NCBI GenBank assembly: GCA_019635435.1
Contig: JAHBZM010000001.1
Coordinates: forward strand, 1,674,001-1,738,000
DNA length: 64,000 nucleotides
Origin: Ramlibacter sp.
GTDB taxonomy: Bacteria; Pseudomonadota; Gammaproteobacteria; Burkholderiales; Burkholderiaceae_C
Reading direction: 5' to 3'
In this document: positions 25,876-37,792 of the stretch, in pieces
How positions within the stretch are numbered: position 1 is the stretch's first letter
How the letters are laid out: the number at the start of each line of letters is the position of its first letter
Notes under the pieces: model-generated
The model's database searches: none
What the model was told of the DNA's origin: nothing
What the model saw: only the letters and a program-made list of their open reading frames with translations
Translations under genes and position numbers: made by a program

Positions 25876-26564
25876 AGGTCATCAGCATCTGCGCACGCGG
25901 CGGCTCCGCCGGTGTGCCGGGCAAGAATATCCGCCCCCTGCTGGGCAAGCCGTTGATCGGCTGGACCATTGAGCAGGCCCGGGCAAGCGGCCTGGCCGAT
26001 CGCATCATTGTGTCCACCGACAGCGAAGAGATCGCCGCCGTGGCGAGGGATTTTGGCGCCGAAGTGCCCTTTCTGCGGCCGGCCGAACTGGCCACATCGA
26101 CGGCTGCCAAACTGCCGGTGATCCAGCACCTGGTGGCCTGGGTGGAAGCCAGGGCCGGGCCAGTGGACACCGTCATCGATCTTGACCCCACTTCGCCCCT
26201 GCGTGAAATTGACGATATCCGCGCCTGCGTGGCGCTGCTCGACGATGCCACCGACCTCGTGATCACGGGGTATGAATCAGACAAGAATCCTTACTTCAAC
26301 ATGGTGGAACGCAAACCCGATGGCTACTTCGAGCGGGTCTGCCGACCGGCGCAGGAGGTGTTTGGCCGCCAGGGAGCCCCCACGGTGTATGCCATGAATG
26401 CCTCCATTTATGTGTGGCGTCGTGCCATGCTCACGGGATCGCTCTGGTCGTCGCCCCGGGTCAGGCTGTACGCCATGCCGCGTGAGCGGTCCATCGACAT
26501 TGACCACCCGATTGATTTCGACCTGGTGGAGCTGATGATGAAAAGAAACGGGCAATCCAAATGA
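25872..26564 (+). CDS. neuA: CMP-nonulosonate (acylneuraminate) cytidylyltransferase
   Basis: A 230-residue nucleotidyltransferase that activates a sialic-acid-like nine-carbon sugar with CTP. The N-terminal ARGGSAGVPGKNIRPLLGKPL is the NeuA/LegF/PseF signature, with Gly-rich loop and Lys. IVSTDSEEIA and a DLDPTSPLR motif for metal and base binding follow, and the C-terminal SIDIDHPIDFDL gives the second metal Asp pair. The name neuA is used for the family; whether the substrate is legionaminic, pseudaminic or another nonulosonate cannot be told. Overlaps of four bases on both sides tie it into the operon. Confidence 0.9.
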   Translation: MKVISICARGGSAGVPGKNIRPLLGKPLIGWTIEQARASGLADRIIVSTDSEEIAAVARDFGAEVPFLRPAELATSTAAKLPVIQHLVAWVEARAGPVDTVIDLDPTSPLREIDDIRACVALLDDATDLVITGYESDKNPYFNMVERKPDGYFERVCRPAQEVFGRQGAPTVYAMNASIYVWRRAMLTGSLWSSPRVRLYAMPRERSIDIDHPIDFDLVELMMKRNGQSK

Positions 26565-27346
26565 GTGACGCGTTCCGCCTGGACGGCAAGATTGTGGTGC
26601 TGACTGGTGCCGGGGGCATCATCGGGTCGGTGGTGGTCAAGACCCTGCTGGAGGCTGGCGCCCGTGTATTTGCCCTGGACCGCGATGAGGCCGCGCTTGG
26701 CCGGCTGGGAGCCAGCCATGATGCGCTGGTGGTCCACGCCGCCGATGTGGCCGACCCGGCCTCGTTGCGCGCTGCGCATGGTGTGCTCACGGCCCAATGG
26801 GGCGAGGCGGACGCCTTGCTGAACAACGCGGCCACCAAGACCGAGAATTTCTTTGAGCCCTTCGAAACCTTTCCGCTGGCGGACTGGAATCACATCATGG
26901 GGGTCAATCTCAACGGCGCGATGCTCGCATCCCAGGTGTTCGGGTCGCCCATGGCGAAGCGCGGCAGTGGGAGCATTGTCAACACGCTGTCCATCTACGG
27001 CATCGTCGCGCCCGATCAAGGCATCTACGAGGGCTCCGAATACCTGGGCCGCAAGATCAACACACCAGCCATCTATTCGGCGAGCAAGGCCGGCCTGTGG
27101 GGCCTGACCCGTTACCTCGCCACCTATTGGGGACACCGCGGTGTGCGCGTCAATGCGGTGACCCCGGGCGGGGTGTACAGCGGACAGAACGAGACCTTTG
27201 TGCGCAACTATTCCAGCAAGGTGCCTTTGGGACGCATGGCGAGCGAGCAGGACATGGCCCATGCCATGCAATACCTGTGCAGCGAGGCGTCCCGTTATGT
27301 GACGGGCCACAACCTCGTGGTCGATGGCGGATGGACCGCGTGGTGA
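26561..27346 (+). CDS. Short-chain dehydrogenase/reductase
   Basis: A 261-residue SDR. The cofactor motif is LTGAGGIIGS (residues 13-22). NNAATKTEN replaces the usual NNAG, and the catalytic pair is in YSASKAGL (Tyr-x3-Lys). The C-terminal YLCSEASRYVTGHNLVVDGGW is the classical SDR ending. Similar SDRs occur beside neuA/neuB-type genes, for example ptmA in Campylobacter, and may reduce a sugar intermediate. The precise substrate is unknown. It overlaps its neighbours by four bases on each side. Confidence 0.88.
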   Translation: MSDAFRLDGKIVVLTGAGGIIGSVVVKTLLEAGARVFALDRDEAALGRLGASHDALVVHAADVADPASLRAAHGVLTAQWGEADALLNNAATKTENFFEPFETFPLADWNHIMGVNLNGAMLASQVFGSPMAKRGSGSIVNTLSIYGIVAPDQGIYEGSEYLGRKINTPAIYSASKAGLWGLTRYLATYWGHRGVRVNAVTPGGVYSGQNETFVRNYSSKVPLGRMASEQDMAHAMQYLCSEASRYVTGHNLVVDGGWTAW

Positions 27347-28029
27347 GCAATGATTCCACCAAATGCGCGCAGCGTGTGCTGTTTCTGGGCAAACCGGGAG
27401 ATCCGGCCTGCGCGGGTGCCAGGCGCTGGTGTGAAGAGCACTTCGAGGCGGTGGTGTACGTGGACGGAACCTGGGGAGACCCGCTGCCCCCCCAGGCGCG
27501 GGACTGGCAAGGCGACCTGATCATCAGCTATCTGAGCCGCTGGGTGGTGCCCGCGGACCTGCTGGCGCGCGCCACGACGGCGGCGATCAATTTCCACCCG
27601 GCCACGCCGGAGTATCCCGGCATTGGCTGCAACAATTTTGCCTTGTATGAAAATGCGCCAACCTATGGCGCGACCTGCCATCACATGGCGTCCCGAGTGG
27701 ACACGGGGCGCATCATCCAGGTGGCCCGTTTCGGGATGGCGCCCGACGAGACGGTTGCCAGCCTGTTGCAGCGCACCTACGCCGCCATGGCAGGCCTGTT
27801 TACCGACGTGATGACCACCTACCTGCAAAGCGGCCGCTTCCCTGAATCCACCGAGCACTGGACGCGGCCACCCTTCACGCGCGCGCAATTCGAGAGCCTT
27901 CGCCGTATCCTGCCCGACATGCCTGCGGATGAAGTCGCCCGCCGCGTGCGTGCCACCTACTATCCCCCGTGGGGTCCGTACGTGGATCTTCACGGGCATG
28001 TCTTCCATCTCAGGGGAACCGACCGATGA
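27343..28029 (+). CDS. Formyltransferase-domain protein (probable sugar N-formyltransferase)
   Basis: A 228-residue protein with the core of the formyl_trans_N fold: INFHPATPEYPGIG supplies the Asn-x-His of the catalytic set. A GATCHHM motif gives the following His region and VDTGRII the Asp. Such enzymes move a formyl group from N10-formyltetrahydrofolate, and several formylate amino sugars. Neighbouring genes make a 4-amino sugar and no acetyltransferase is seen, so it probably N-formylates that amino group. The first strand (RVLFLGKPGD) is normal. The GTG at 27343 is preferred because it makes the GTGA overlap seen elsewhere in this operon; ATG at 27331 would add four residues. Confidence 0.82.
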   Translation: MSNDSTKCAQRVLFLGKPGDPACAGARRWCEEHFEAVVYVDGTWGDPLPPQARDWQGDLIISYLSRWVVPADLLARATTAAINFHPATPEYPGIGCNNFALYENAPTYGATCHHMASRVDTGRIIQVARFGMAPDETVASLLQRTYAAMAGLFTDVMTTYLQSGRFPESTEHWTRPPFTRAQFESLRRILPDMPADEVARRVRATYYPPWGPYVDLHGHVFHLRGTDR

Positions 28030-29069
28030 GTTCCGTTTTTGTGATCGCCGAGGCTGGCGTCAACCACAACGGCCAGCTCGCACTGGCGAAACAGCTGATC
28101 GACATCGCCAGGCGCAGCGGTGCGGACGCGGTCAAGTTTCAGACATTCAGGGCGGAAGACCTGGTGACGCCGGACGCACCCGCGGCCCACTACCAGACCC
28201 GCAATGCGGGGGCCACGCGGCAGTTTGACATGCTGCGCCAGCTCGAATTGCCCGAGGCCTGGCACGCCGAGCTCAAGCATTACGCCGACGAACAGGGCAT
28301 CGAGTTTTTTTCGACACCCTTTTCAGAGTCCGCCGTGGACTTGCTGGTCCGCACGGGCGTGCGCCGGCTCAAGCTGCCTTCGGGGGAGCTCACCAACAAG
28401 CCCCTGCTGCAGCATGCGGCCCGCACCGGATTGCCGCTGATCCTGTCCACGGGCATGGGCACGCTTGATGAAGTTCGCCGGGCAGTGGGCTGGATCGAGT
28501 CCGCCCGCCCCCACGGTGCTGCGATCGTGGCGGGCGAGGTGCCGCTGTGCGTGCTGCATTGCACCTCCAACTACCCCGCTGCGCCAGAAGCACTGAACCT
28601 GCGGGCCATCCAGACCCTGGCGCGGGCGCTGGCCCTGCCGGTGGGCTATTCCGACCACAGTGAAGGGGCGGCCGCGGCGCTTGCCGCGCTGGCATTGGGC
28701 GCCACGGTGATCGAGAAGCACATCACCTTTGACCGGAATGCGCCAGGACCTGACCACCTGGCCTCCATGACCGGCACCGATTTCGCGGACTATGTGAAAG
28801 CGTTGCGGGAGATGGAAGCCATGCTGGGCGATGGCACCAAGGCCCCCCATCCCTCGGAGCTCAATACGCTGGCCGTCGCGCGGCGCAGCGTGGTCGCGGC
28901 GGTTGCGCTGCCGGCGGGGCATGTGCTGCGGCCGGAAGATTTGCAGCTGCGTCGCCCCGCGGGCGGTATCGAGCCCGAGTGGGCTGAGGCCCTGGCCGGC
29001 CGAGAACTGTCGCGGCCCGTGGCTGCGGGTCAGGTCCTGATGTGGGACCACCTCGTGGAGCCGGCGTGA
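28026..29069 (+). CDS. neuB: Nonulosonic acid synthase (NeuB/LegI/PseI family)
   Basis: A 347-residue enzyme that condenses phosphoenolpyruvate with a six-carbon amino sugar to make a nine-carbon keto acid. The NeuB barrel begins IAEAGVNHNGQLALAKQLID and has KFQTF, FFSTPF, KLPSGE and ILSTGM strands. The antifreeze-like (SAF) domain fills the C-terminal 60 residues, from NTLAVARRS to the end. The start at 28026 overlaps the formyltransferase stop (ATGA). The name neuB marks the family. The partner genes (4,6-dehydratase, aminotransferase, NeuC-like epimerase) fit a legionaminate-type route better than sialate, but this is inference. Confidence 0.92.
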   Translation: MSSVFVIAEAGVNHNGQLALAKQLIDIARRSGADAVKFQTFRAEDLVTPDAPAAHYQTRNAGATRQFDMLRQLELPEAWHAELKHYADEQGIEFFSTPFSESAVDLLVRTGVRRLKLPSGELTNKPLLQHAARTGLPLILSTGMGTLDEVRRAVGWIESARPHGAAIVAGEVPLCVLHCTSNYPAAPEALNLRAIQTLARALALPVGYSDHSEGAAAALAALALGATVIEKHITFDRNAPGPDHLASMTGTDFADYVKALREMEAMLGDGTKAPHPSELNTLAVARRSVVAAVALPAGHVLRPEDLQLRRPAGGIEPEWAEALAGRELSRPVAAGQVLMWDHLVEPA

Positions 29070-30202
29070 CCCGGCGCATCGTCTATGTCAGCGGGACCCG
29101 GGCCGACTTTGGCCTGATGCGGCATGCGCTGCAGACCCTGAGCGCGGACCCCCGGCTGGAGGTCAGCGTGCTGGTGACCGGCATGCATCTGAGCGAGGAG
29201 TTTGGCGCCACCTGGCGCGAGATCGAGGCGGCGGGCCTGCCGATCGCTGCTCGTGTTCCGGTCAATGTCACCACCCGGTCGCGTGCGTCGATGTCGGCGT
29301 CGCTGGGGGAGGCCGTGATCGGCATGACCGATGCCCTGCAGGCGCTGCGCCCCGACGCGGTGATGGTCCTGGGGGATCGCGGCGAGATGCTGGCTGCCGC
29401 CATCGTCTGCCTGCATCTGGGACTGCCGCTGTTCCACGTTCACGGGGGGGAGCGTTCCGGTACGGTGGACGAGCCCATGCGCCACAGCATCTCCAAGATG
29501 GCTACCTGGCATCTGGTGACCACCCAGGGCTCGCGCGAGCGTCTGGTCCGCATGGGCGAGCCCGAAGACTCGATTTTTGTCACGGGCGCTCCGGGTCTGG
29601 ATGGCCTGGTGGAGTCGTCGGCCGCCTCGGCCAATGAGCTGCTGGCGGGGTTCGGGCTGGATCCCGGTGCACCTTTCGCTCTGGGCCTTTTCCATCCGGT
29701 GGTGCAGCAGGCCGAGGCCGCGGCGCAACAGGTGCGGGACCTGATCGAAGCCGTGCGCCACACCGGCCTGCAGACGCTCTGGCTGGCGCCCAATTCTGAT
29801 GCCGGTTCGGCGGCTCTGGCCGAGCAGGCCCGGCAAGCTCTGGCCAGTGGCGGCCGGTCGGCCTTTGTGGTTCACCTGTCCCGGGAGCAGTTCGCCACGG
29901 CGATGCGTCATTGCGCGGTGATGGTCGGAAATTCATCGGCCGGTATCATCGAAGCAGCGAGCTTTGGCACGCCTGTGGTCAACGTGGGTGACAGGCAGAA
30001 CCTGCGTGAACGCAATCGCAACGCGGTGGACTGCGGCAACGCCCCCGATGAAATCGGCGAGGCATTGCGCCGGGCGCTTGCGCGGGGCCGGTACCCCGTC
30101 GAGAATGTCTATGGGCAAGGCGATGCGGCCGGGCGCCTGCTCAAGGCGGTGTGCGAGGCACCTCTGGATCCCCGGCGCCTGCTCAAGGTCAATACATACT
30201 GA
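29066..30202 (+). CDS. neuC: NDP-sugar 2-epimerase, hydrolysing (NeuC/LegG family)
   Basis: A 378-residue GT-B-fold enzyme that removes UDP and inverts C2 of an N-acyl hexosamine, giving the free mannosamine-type sugar for NeuB. Family motifs are YVSGTRADFGLM at the N-terminus, DAVMVLGDRGEMLAAA, HVHGGERSGTVDEPMRHSISKM and VGNSSAGIIEAASFGTP. The GTG start at 29066 overlaps neuB by four bases. It ends eight bases before the CBS-aminotransferase gene. The family name is given; the natural substrate is probably a diacylamino sugar. Confidence 0.92.
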   Translation: MTRRIVYVSGTRADFGLMRHALQTLSADPRLEVSVLVTGMHLSEEFGATWREIEAAGLPIAARVPVNVTTRSRASMSASLGEAVIGMTDALQALRPDAVMVLGDRGEMLAAAIVCLHLGLPLFHVHGGERSGTVDEPMRHSISKMATWHLVTTQGSRERLVRMGEPEDSIFVTGAPGLDGLVESSAASANELLAGFGLDPGAPFALGLFHPVVQQAEAAAQQVRDLIEAVRHTGLQTLWLAPNSDAGSAALAEQARQALASGGRSAFVVHLSREQFATAMRHCAVMVGNSSAGIIEAASFGTPVVNVGDRQNLRERNRNAVDCGNAPDEIGEALRRALARGRYPVENVYGQGDAAGRLLKAVCEAPLDPRRLLKVNTY

Positions 30203-30209
30203 GCCCCTC

Positions 30210-31701
<1,492 letters not shown>

Positions 31702-31715
<14 letters not shown>

Positions 31716-33504
31716 GACGGGGCTGCTGCTCGCGTTGGATCTGGTTCTGGTCATGCTGGCCTGGGGGCTGTCATTCTGGCTGCGCTTCAATCTCGACGTG
31801 CCCGCTGAATTTGTCCAGCTCGGGCTGGAGGCCGCGCCCTGGTGTCTGGTGGCCTACGCAGTGGGCCTGGTGGCTTCGGGCGTTTACCGGCAGGTCTGGA
31901 GCTACATCGGCCTGCCCGAACTGCGACAGCTGGCCGCGGGCATCGTGCTGGGCGGGCTGCTGACGACGGCGGCGGTCCTGATGCAGCGCCTGCCGGCGTT
32001 CCCCCGTTCCGTCCTGCTGCTTCAACCCCTGCTCGCGCTGATCCTGCTCGGGGCCGCGCGGGCCGCGCGGCGGACGCTGGCGGAGCGGCGGCTCGTGCAC
32101 CCCTCGGCGCGTCCGCTGCTGATCGTGGGCACGCTGCAGGATGCGTCCAATGCCTTGCGCGCGCTCAAGGGCTCGATGCAATGGCAGCCCGTGGGCATTC
32201 TGTCGCCACTCGCCGCCGAAGCGGGCCGGTCGTTGCAGAACATCCGGGTGCTGGGTTTTCCGGGGGCCATTGCCAAGGCTTCGGTGTCGACCAGCGCCCG
32301 CACCGCGCTGGTCGCCTCCCCGCCCGGCTCGGCCGAGCGCCGTGAAGTCCTGCTGCACGCGGCCGACGCGGGCGTGACCCTGCTGACCATGCCGCGGCCC
32401 GACGAATGGCTCAAGACCGAGTCGGCCGGACCGCGCAGGATCGAACTCGAAGACCTGCTGGGCCGCACGCCCGTGAAGCTCGATGTGGCGGGCCTGGCCG
32501 AGCTGTTCTCGGGCCAGACGGTTCTGGTGACCGGTGCCGGGGGCTCGATTGGTTCCGAACTTTGCCGCCAGATCGCGCGCCTGGGCGTGGGGCGGCTCAT
32601 CTGCGTTGACATCTCGGAGTACGCGGTCTATGGCCTGGAGCAGGAGTTGCGCGAGGCGCATCCGCAGATGCAGGGCTGCTATTACACCGCCAACGTGCGC
32701 GAGGCCGACCGCCTGCGGGCCATCGCCATGAAGCACCGGCCGACCGTGGTGCTGCACGCCGCGGCCTACAAGCATGTGCCGCTGATGGAGGACCTCAACG
32801 AGATCGAGGCCCTGCGCACCAATGTGCTGGGCACGCTGAATTCGGCGCGCGCCGCGGGCGAGTGTGGCGCCAGCCGCTTCGTGCTGGTTTCGACCGACAA
32901 GGCGGTCAATCCCACCAACATCATGGGCGCGAGCAAGCGCCTGGCCGAGCTCATGGTGCAGGGCGTGGCGGCTTCGTTTGCGGCCACGCAATACGTCTCG
33001 GTGCGCTTTGGCAACGTGCTGGGCTCAAGCGGCTCGGTGGTGCCGCTGTTCACGGCGCAGATCGCGCGCGGCGGGCCGGTCACGGTGACCCACCCCGAAA
33101 TCGTCCGCTATTTCATGACCATCCCCGAGGCCGCGCAGCTGGTGCTGCAGGCGGGGCTGATGGGGCGGTCTGGCCAGATCTTCGTGCTCGACATGGGGGA
33201 GGCCGTCAAGATCGTGGAGCTCGCGCGCATGCTGATCCGGCTGTCGGGCAAGACCGAGCAGGACATCCCGATCGCCTACACCGGACTGCGGCCCGGCGAG
33301 AAACTCTACGAAGAGCTGCTCGCCGATGACGAAACCACCGAGCCCACCCCGCACCCCAAACTGCGCATTGCCAAGACCTCGGGCCAGCAGGTGGCCGACA
33401 TCGACGCCGTGGTGCAATGGGTGATGGACGCGGGGCCGGCGCCCTCCGGCGCGGTGCTGCGCAACTGGCTGCGCTCCCAGGTGCCCGAGTACGCCGGCCG
33501 GTAA
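31702..33504 (+). CDS. Membrane NDP-sugar 4,6-dehydratase (PglF/WbpM family)
   Basis: A 600-residue protein with four N-terminal membrane helices (residues 7-130), a CoA-binding-like Rossmann region, and a C-terminal SDR-type dehydratase. The NAD motif VTGAGGSIGSE is near residue 277, VSTDKAVNP near 396 and NIMGASKR near 410. The Met-x3-Lys in place of Tyr-x3-Lys is as described for WbpM. It should convert UDP-GlcNAc to the 4-keto-6-deoxy sugar, the first step of bacillosamine and legionaminate-type routes. The GTG start at 31702 lies inside the end of the aminotransferase gene. It is the last gene of the island; a repeat follows. Confidence 0.93.
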
Positions 33505-33510
33505 CCCGTT

Positions 33511-33574
33511 TTCAGGTCAAACAGGGCTGGAGTCCAGGACTGGCGGCCACCTGCCGCTATAAAAAAAGTAGCAA
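33511..33574 (-). repeat. Dispersed hairpin repeat between the dehydratase gene and the LON-domain gene
   Basis: The plus strand reads TTCAGGTCAAACAGGGC, TGGAGTCCAGGACTGGCGGC, CACCTGCCGC, then TATAAAAAAAGTAGCAA. It is the inverted form of the copy at 59723-59785 and again lies between convergent genes, marking the 3' edge of the nonulosonate island. Confidence 0.82.
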
Positions 33575-33579
33575 ACGAG

Positions 33580-34209
33580 TCAACCGGCAATGCCGGTGCG
33601 GGCCAGCACATCGCTGACCAGCTCAAGGCGAACCAGGGGGTTGTCCAGTTCCATCAGGCGCTGCTTGAGCGTCACGGGCAGGGGCAACAGTTCGCACCAC
33701 CGGTTGGCCACCCAGCCGCAGTCGTCCAGGCGCCAGGGTGCCTCGAGCGGCAGGGGCTCCTGGCCGGCCCGCGCCTGCAGGGTCTGGATCAGCTTGTCCA
33801 GTGCCTCGGCCGTGCCCTTGAGGTCGTCCGGCACCGGCACCACAAGGTCCTCGTCCATGCGCTGCACATCGGCCACCCACAGGCCGTGCTTGAGCTGGTC
33901 ACTGGCGGTGATGCGAAAGCGCTGGGCGCCGCTGCAGCGGATGGTCATGAGGCCGGGCTGGGGCGTTTCAAACCGGGTGATGGTGGCCAGCGTGCCCACG
34001 GTCGAAAACGCCTCGCGCCCGCCGGGCTGGCGGACTTCGCTGCCCTCGGTCAGCGATACCACGCCAAAGGGCGCGCCGGCGCGGTGGCAGCGGCCGATCA
34101 TGTCGAGGTAGCGGACTTCAAAAACCCGCAGGGGCAGCACCCCCCCGGGAAACAGCACCGTGCCCAGCGGGAACAGCGGAAGGGAGGACAGGGTGAGGAC
34201 GGATGACAT
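33580..34209 (-). CDS. LON peptidase substrate-binding domain protein
   Basis: A 209-residue protein made only of the LON N-terminal (substrate-binding) domain, with no ATPase or protease part. The domain start LPLFPLGTVLFPGGVLPLRVFEVRY and the GTLATITRFE strand are typical, and the C-terminal helical tail includes CELLPLPVTLKQRLMELDNP. Stand-alone proteins of this kind are common in proteobacteria; their role is unknown. It is divergent from the YggT gene (53 bases apart) and convergent with the glycan operon. Confidence 0.9.
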   Translation of the reverse strand: MSSVLTLSSLPLFPLGTVLFPGGVLPLRVFEVRYLDMIGRCHRAGAPFGVVSLTEGSEVRQPGGREAFSTVGTLATITRFETPQPGLMTIRCSGAQRFRITASDQLKHGLWVADVQRMDEDLVVPVPDDLKGTAEALDKLIQTLQARAGQEPLPLEAPWRLDDCGWVANRWCELLPLPVTLKQRLMELDNPLVRLELVSDVLARTGIAG

Positions 34210-34261
34210 CTAAAAGCCGTTTCTGCCCGTTATCATCCCACGAGCGGTTTATCCTGTTGTG

Positions 34262-34804
34262 ATGCTCTACCAAATCATTTCCTTTTTGCTTGACGTGGCG
34301 GCTGGCCTGCTGGGCGGTGCCTGCCTGCTGCGCCTGTACATGCAGGCGCAACGCGTGCCGTTCGGCAATCCGGTGGGGCGTTTCGTGTTCGCCGTGACCG
34401 ACTGGCTGGTGCTGCCGCTGCGCAAGCTGCTGCCGCCGGTCGGGCGCTGGGACACCGCCAGCCTGGTGGGCGCGTGGCTGATCGTGCTGGCCCAGTTCGG
34501 CGTGCTGTGGCTGCTCACCGGCGGCAGTGTGGCCTTGTTGCCCGTGCTGGCGGTATTTGGTGTGGTGCGGCTTGTGATCTCGGGCCTGACCGGGCTGGTG
34601 ATCGTCTACGCCGTGCTGTCGTGGGTGCAGTCGGATTCGCCGCTGGTGGACGTGATCAGCAGGCTGTGCTCGCCGCTGCTGCGGCCCTTCCGGCGGCTGA
34701 TCCCGCTGGTGGGCGGCATTGACCTGTCGCCCCTGGCCCTGCTGGTGGTGCTGCAGATCGCGGCCATGGTGCTGGCCGCGATCCAGCGCGCGATCCTGTT
34801 CTGA
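34262..34804 (+). CDS. YggT family membrane protein
   Basis: A 180-residue inner-membrane protein with two YGGT repeats. Each has a hydrophobic helix, a R.P/QSDSP-type loop and a short P-rich amphipathic stretch: DWLVLPLRKLLPP in the first and LCSPLLRPFRRLIPLVGGIDLSPL in the second. About five membrane segments are seen. Relatives have been linked to osmotic shock tolerance and, in Gram-positives, to cell division, but the role here is unknown. The ATG at 34262 is chosen over the GTG one codon upstream. It is convergent with accD. Confidence 0.88.
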   Translation: MLYQIISFLLDVAAGLLGGACLLRLYMQAQRVPFGNPVGRFVFAVTDWLVLPLRKLLPPVGRWDTASLVGAWLIVLAQFGVLWLLTGGSVALLPVLAVFGVVRLVISGLTGLVIVYAVLSWVQSDSPLVDVISRLCSPLLRPFRRLIPLVGGIDLSPLALLVVLQIAAMVLAAIQRAILF

Positions 34805-34831
34805 CCCGGGCCGGCAAGGCCCCGGCGCGGT

Positions 34832-35704
34832 TCAGACCACGGCGTCGGCAGGCTGGCGCTGCAGCATGGCCAGCGTGCTGGCAATGGTCTTGCGCAGCTC
34901 GCGCCGGTCGCAGATGAAGTCCACGGCGCCCTTTTGCTGCAGGAACTCGGCACGCTGGAAGCCCTCGGGCAGCGTCACGCGCACGGTGGACTCGATCACG
35001 CGCGGGCCGGCAAAACCGATCAGCGCCTTGGGTTCGGCGATCACCACGTCACCCACAAAGGCAAAGCCCGCGCTCACGCCACCCATGGTCGGGTCGGTCA
35101 GCACGCTGACGTAAGGCAGGCCCTTCTTGGCCAGCCGGGTCAAGGCCGCGTTGGTCTTGGCCATCTGCATGAGCGAGAGCAGGCCTTCCTGCATGCGGGC
35201 ACCGCCCGTGGCGGTGAAGCAAAGGAAAGGCACTTTCTGCTCGACCGCGGCCTCGACGCCACGCACGAAGCGCTCGCCCACCACGCTGCCCATGCTGCCG
35301 CCCATGAAGTCGAACTCGAAGCACGCGGCAATCAGGTTGATGCTGTGCACGGCGCCGCCCATCACCACGAGGGCGTCAGTCTCACCGGTGTTCTCCAGCG
35401 CCTCCTTGAGTCGCTCGGGGTACTTGCGGCTGTCCTTGAACTTGAGCGCATCCACGGGCAGCACTTCCTGGCCCAGCTCATAGCGGCCTTCGGCGTCCAG
35501 AAAGGCGTTCAGGCGCGCGCGCGCGCCGATGCGGTGGTGATGGCTGCAGGTCGGGCAGACGTTCTGGTTCTGCTCGAGGTCGGTCTTGTACAACACCGTT
35601 TCGCAACTGGGGCACTTGACCCACAGGCCCTCGGGCACCGTGCGGCGCTCGGTCGGGTCGGTTTGCAGGATCTTGGGGGGGAGCAGTTTTTCGAGCCAGC
35701 TCAT
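34832..35704 (-). CDS. accD: Acetyl-CoA carboxylase carboxyltransferase subunit beta
   Basis: A 290-residue subunit that, with AccA, moves CO2 from carboxybiotin to acetyl-CoA to form malonyl-CoA. The N-terminal zinc ribbon is visible as CPSC and CPTC (about residues 29-51), followed by the crotonase-like carboxyltransferase core (TATGGARMQEG, LTDPTMGGVSAGFA, GFAGPRVIE). The start giving MSWLEKLLPPKI is chosen; a longer upstream reading has no similarity. It is the last gene of the minus-strand trp-leu run. The neighbour downstream is convergent, so transcription stops here. Confidence 0.97.
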   Translation of the reverse strand: MSWLEKLLPPKILQTDPTERRTVPEGLWVKCPSCETVLYKTDLEQNQNVCPTCSHHHRIGARARLNAFLDAEGRYELGQEVLPVDALKFKDSRKYPERLKEALENTGETDALVVMGGAVHSINLIAACFEFDFMGGSMGSVVGERFVRGVEAAVEQKVPFLCFTATGGARMQEGLLSLMQMAKTNAALTRLAKKGLPYVSVLTDPTMGGVSAGFAFVGDVVIAEPKALIGFAGPRVIESTVRVTLPEGFQRAEFLQQKGAVDFICDRRELRKTIASTLAMLQRQPADAVV

Positions 35705-35735
35705 GGTGCGGGTTCTCCTGAACGGTAGGGAAGCA

Positions 35736-36541
35736 TTATGCGTCCAGCGCTGCGCGCACTTCGCGCAGGAAGGTGGCAACGCCTGCCACCGCCTTGTCGC
35801 GCGGCTGGTCGTCGAGCAACTGGATGATCCGGGTGCCGATCACCACGGCATCAGCGACTTTCCCGATGGCCTGGGCCGTGGCCGCGTCGCGGATGCCGAA
35901 GCCCACGCCCACGGGCACCTTCACATGGTCGCGGATGCGCGGCAGCATCTGTTCCACGGCGGCCGTGTCCAGGTGCCCGGCGCCGGTGATGCCCTTCAGC
36001 GAGACGTAGTACACATAGCCGCTGGCCACGCGGGCCACCTGCTGCATGCGCTGCGGTGTGCTGGTGGGCGCCAGCAGAAAGATCAGGTCCATGCCGTGGT
36101 TCTTCAACTGCGCGGCGAAGTCCTCGCATTCCTCGGGCGGGTAGTCCACCACCAGCAGGCCGTCCACGCCGGCGGCCGCGGCGTCACGGATGAAGCTGTC
36201 TTTGCCATGCATCAGGTCGTAGCGCTCCACCGGATTGGCATAGCCCATGAGCACGACGGGGGTCCGCGGGTCGCCCTCGCGAAAGCGCCGCACCATGTCC
36301 AGCACCTGAACCATGCCCACGCCCATGGACAGCGCCTTTTCGCCGGCCTTCTGGATCACGGGCCCGTCGGCCATGGGGTCGGAGAACGGGACGCCCAGCT
36401 CGATGATGTCGGCCCCGGCCGTGACCATGCCGTGCATGAGTTCGGGCGTGATGTCGGCGAACGGGAAGCCCGCCGTCACGTAGGGGATCAATGCGGTGCG
36501 GCCATCGGCCTTCAGCGCCGAGAGGGTGGTGGCAATGCGGC

Positions 36542-36545
<4 letters not shown>
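35736..36545 (-). CDS. trpA: Tryptophan synthase alpha chain
   Basis: A 269-residue TIM barrel that splits indole-3-glycerol phosphate and passes indole to TrpB. The catalytic Glu is in ADIIELGVPFSDPMADGP and the catalytic Asp in VDGLLVVDYPPEE. The phosphate-binding GFGIRDAATAQ loop is present. Length is normal. Its start overlaps the trpB stop in an ATGA. accD follows after 31 bases, the widespread trpF-trpB-trpA-accD order. Confidence 0.97.
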
Positions 36546-37769
<1,224 letters not shown>

Positions 37770-37792
<23 letters not shown>

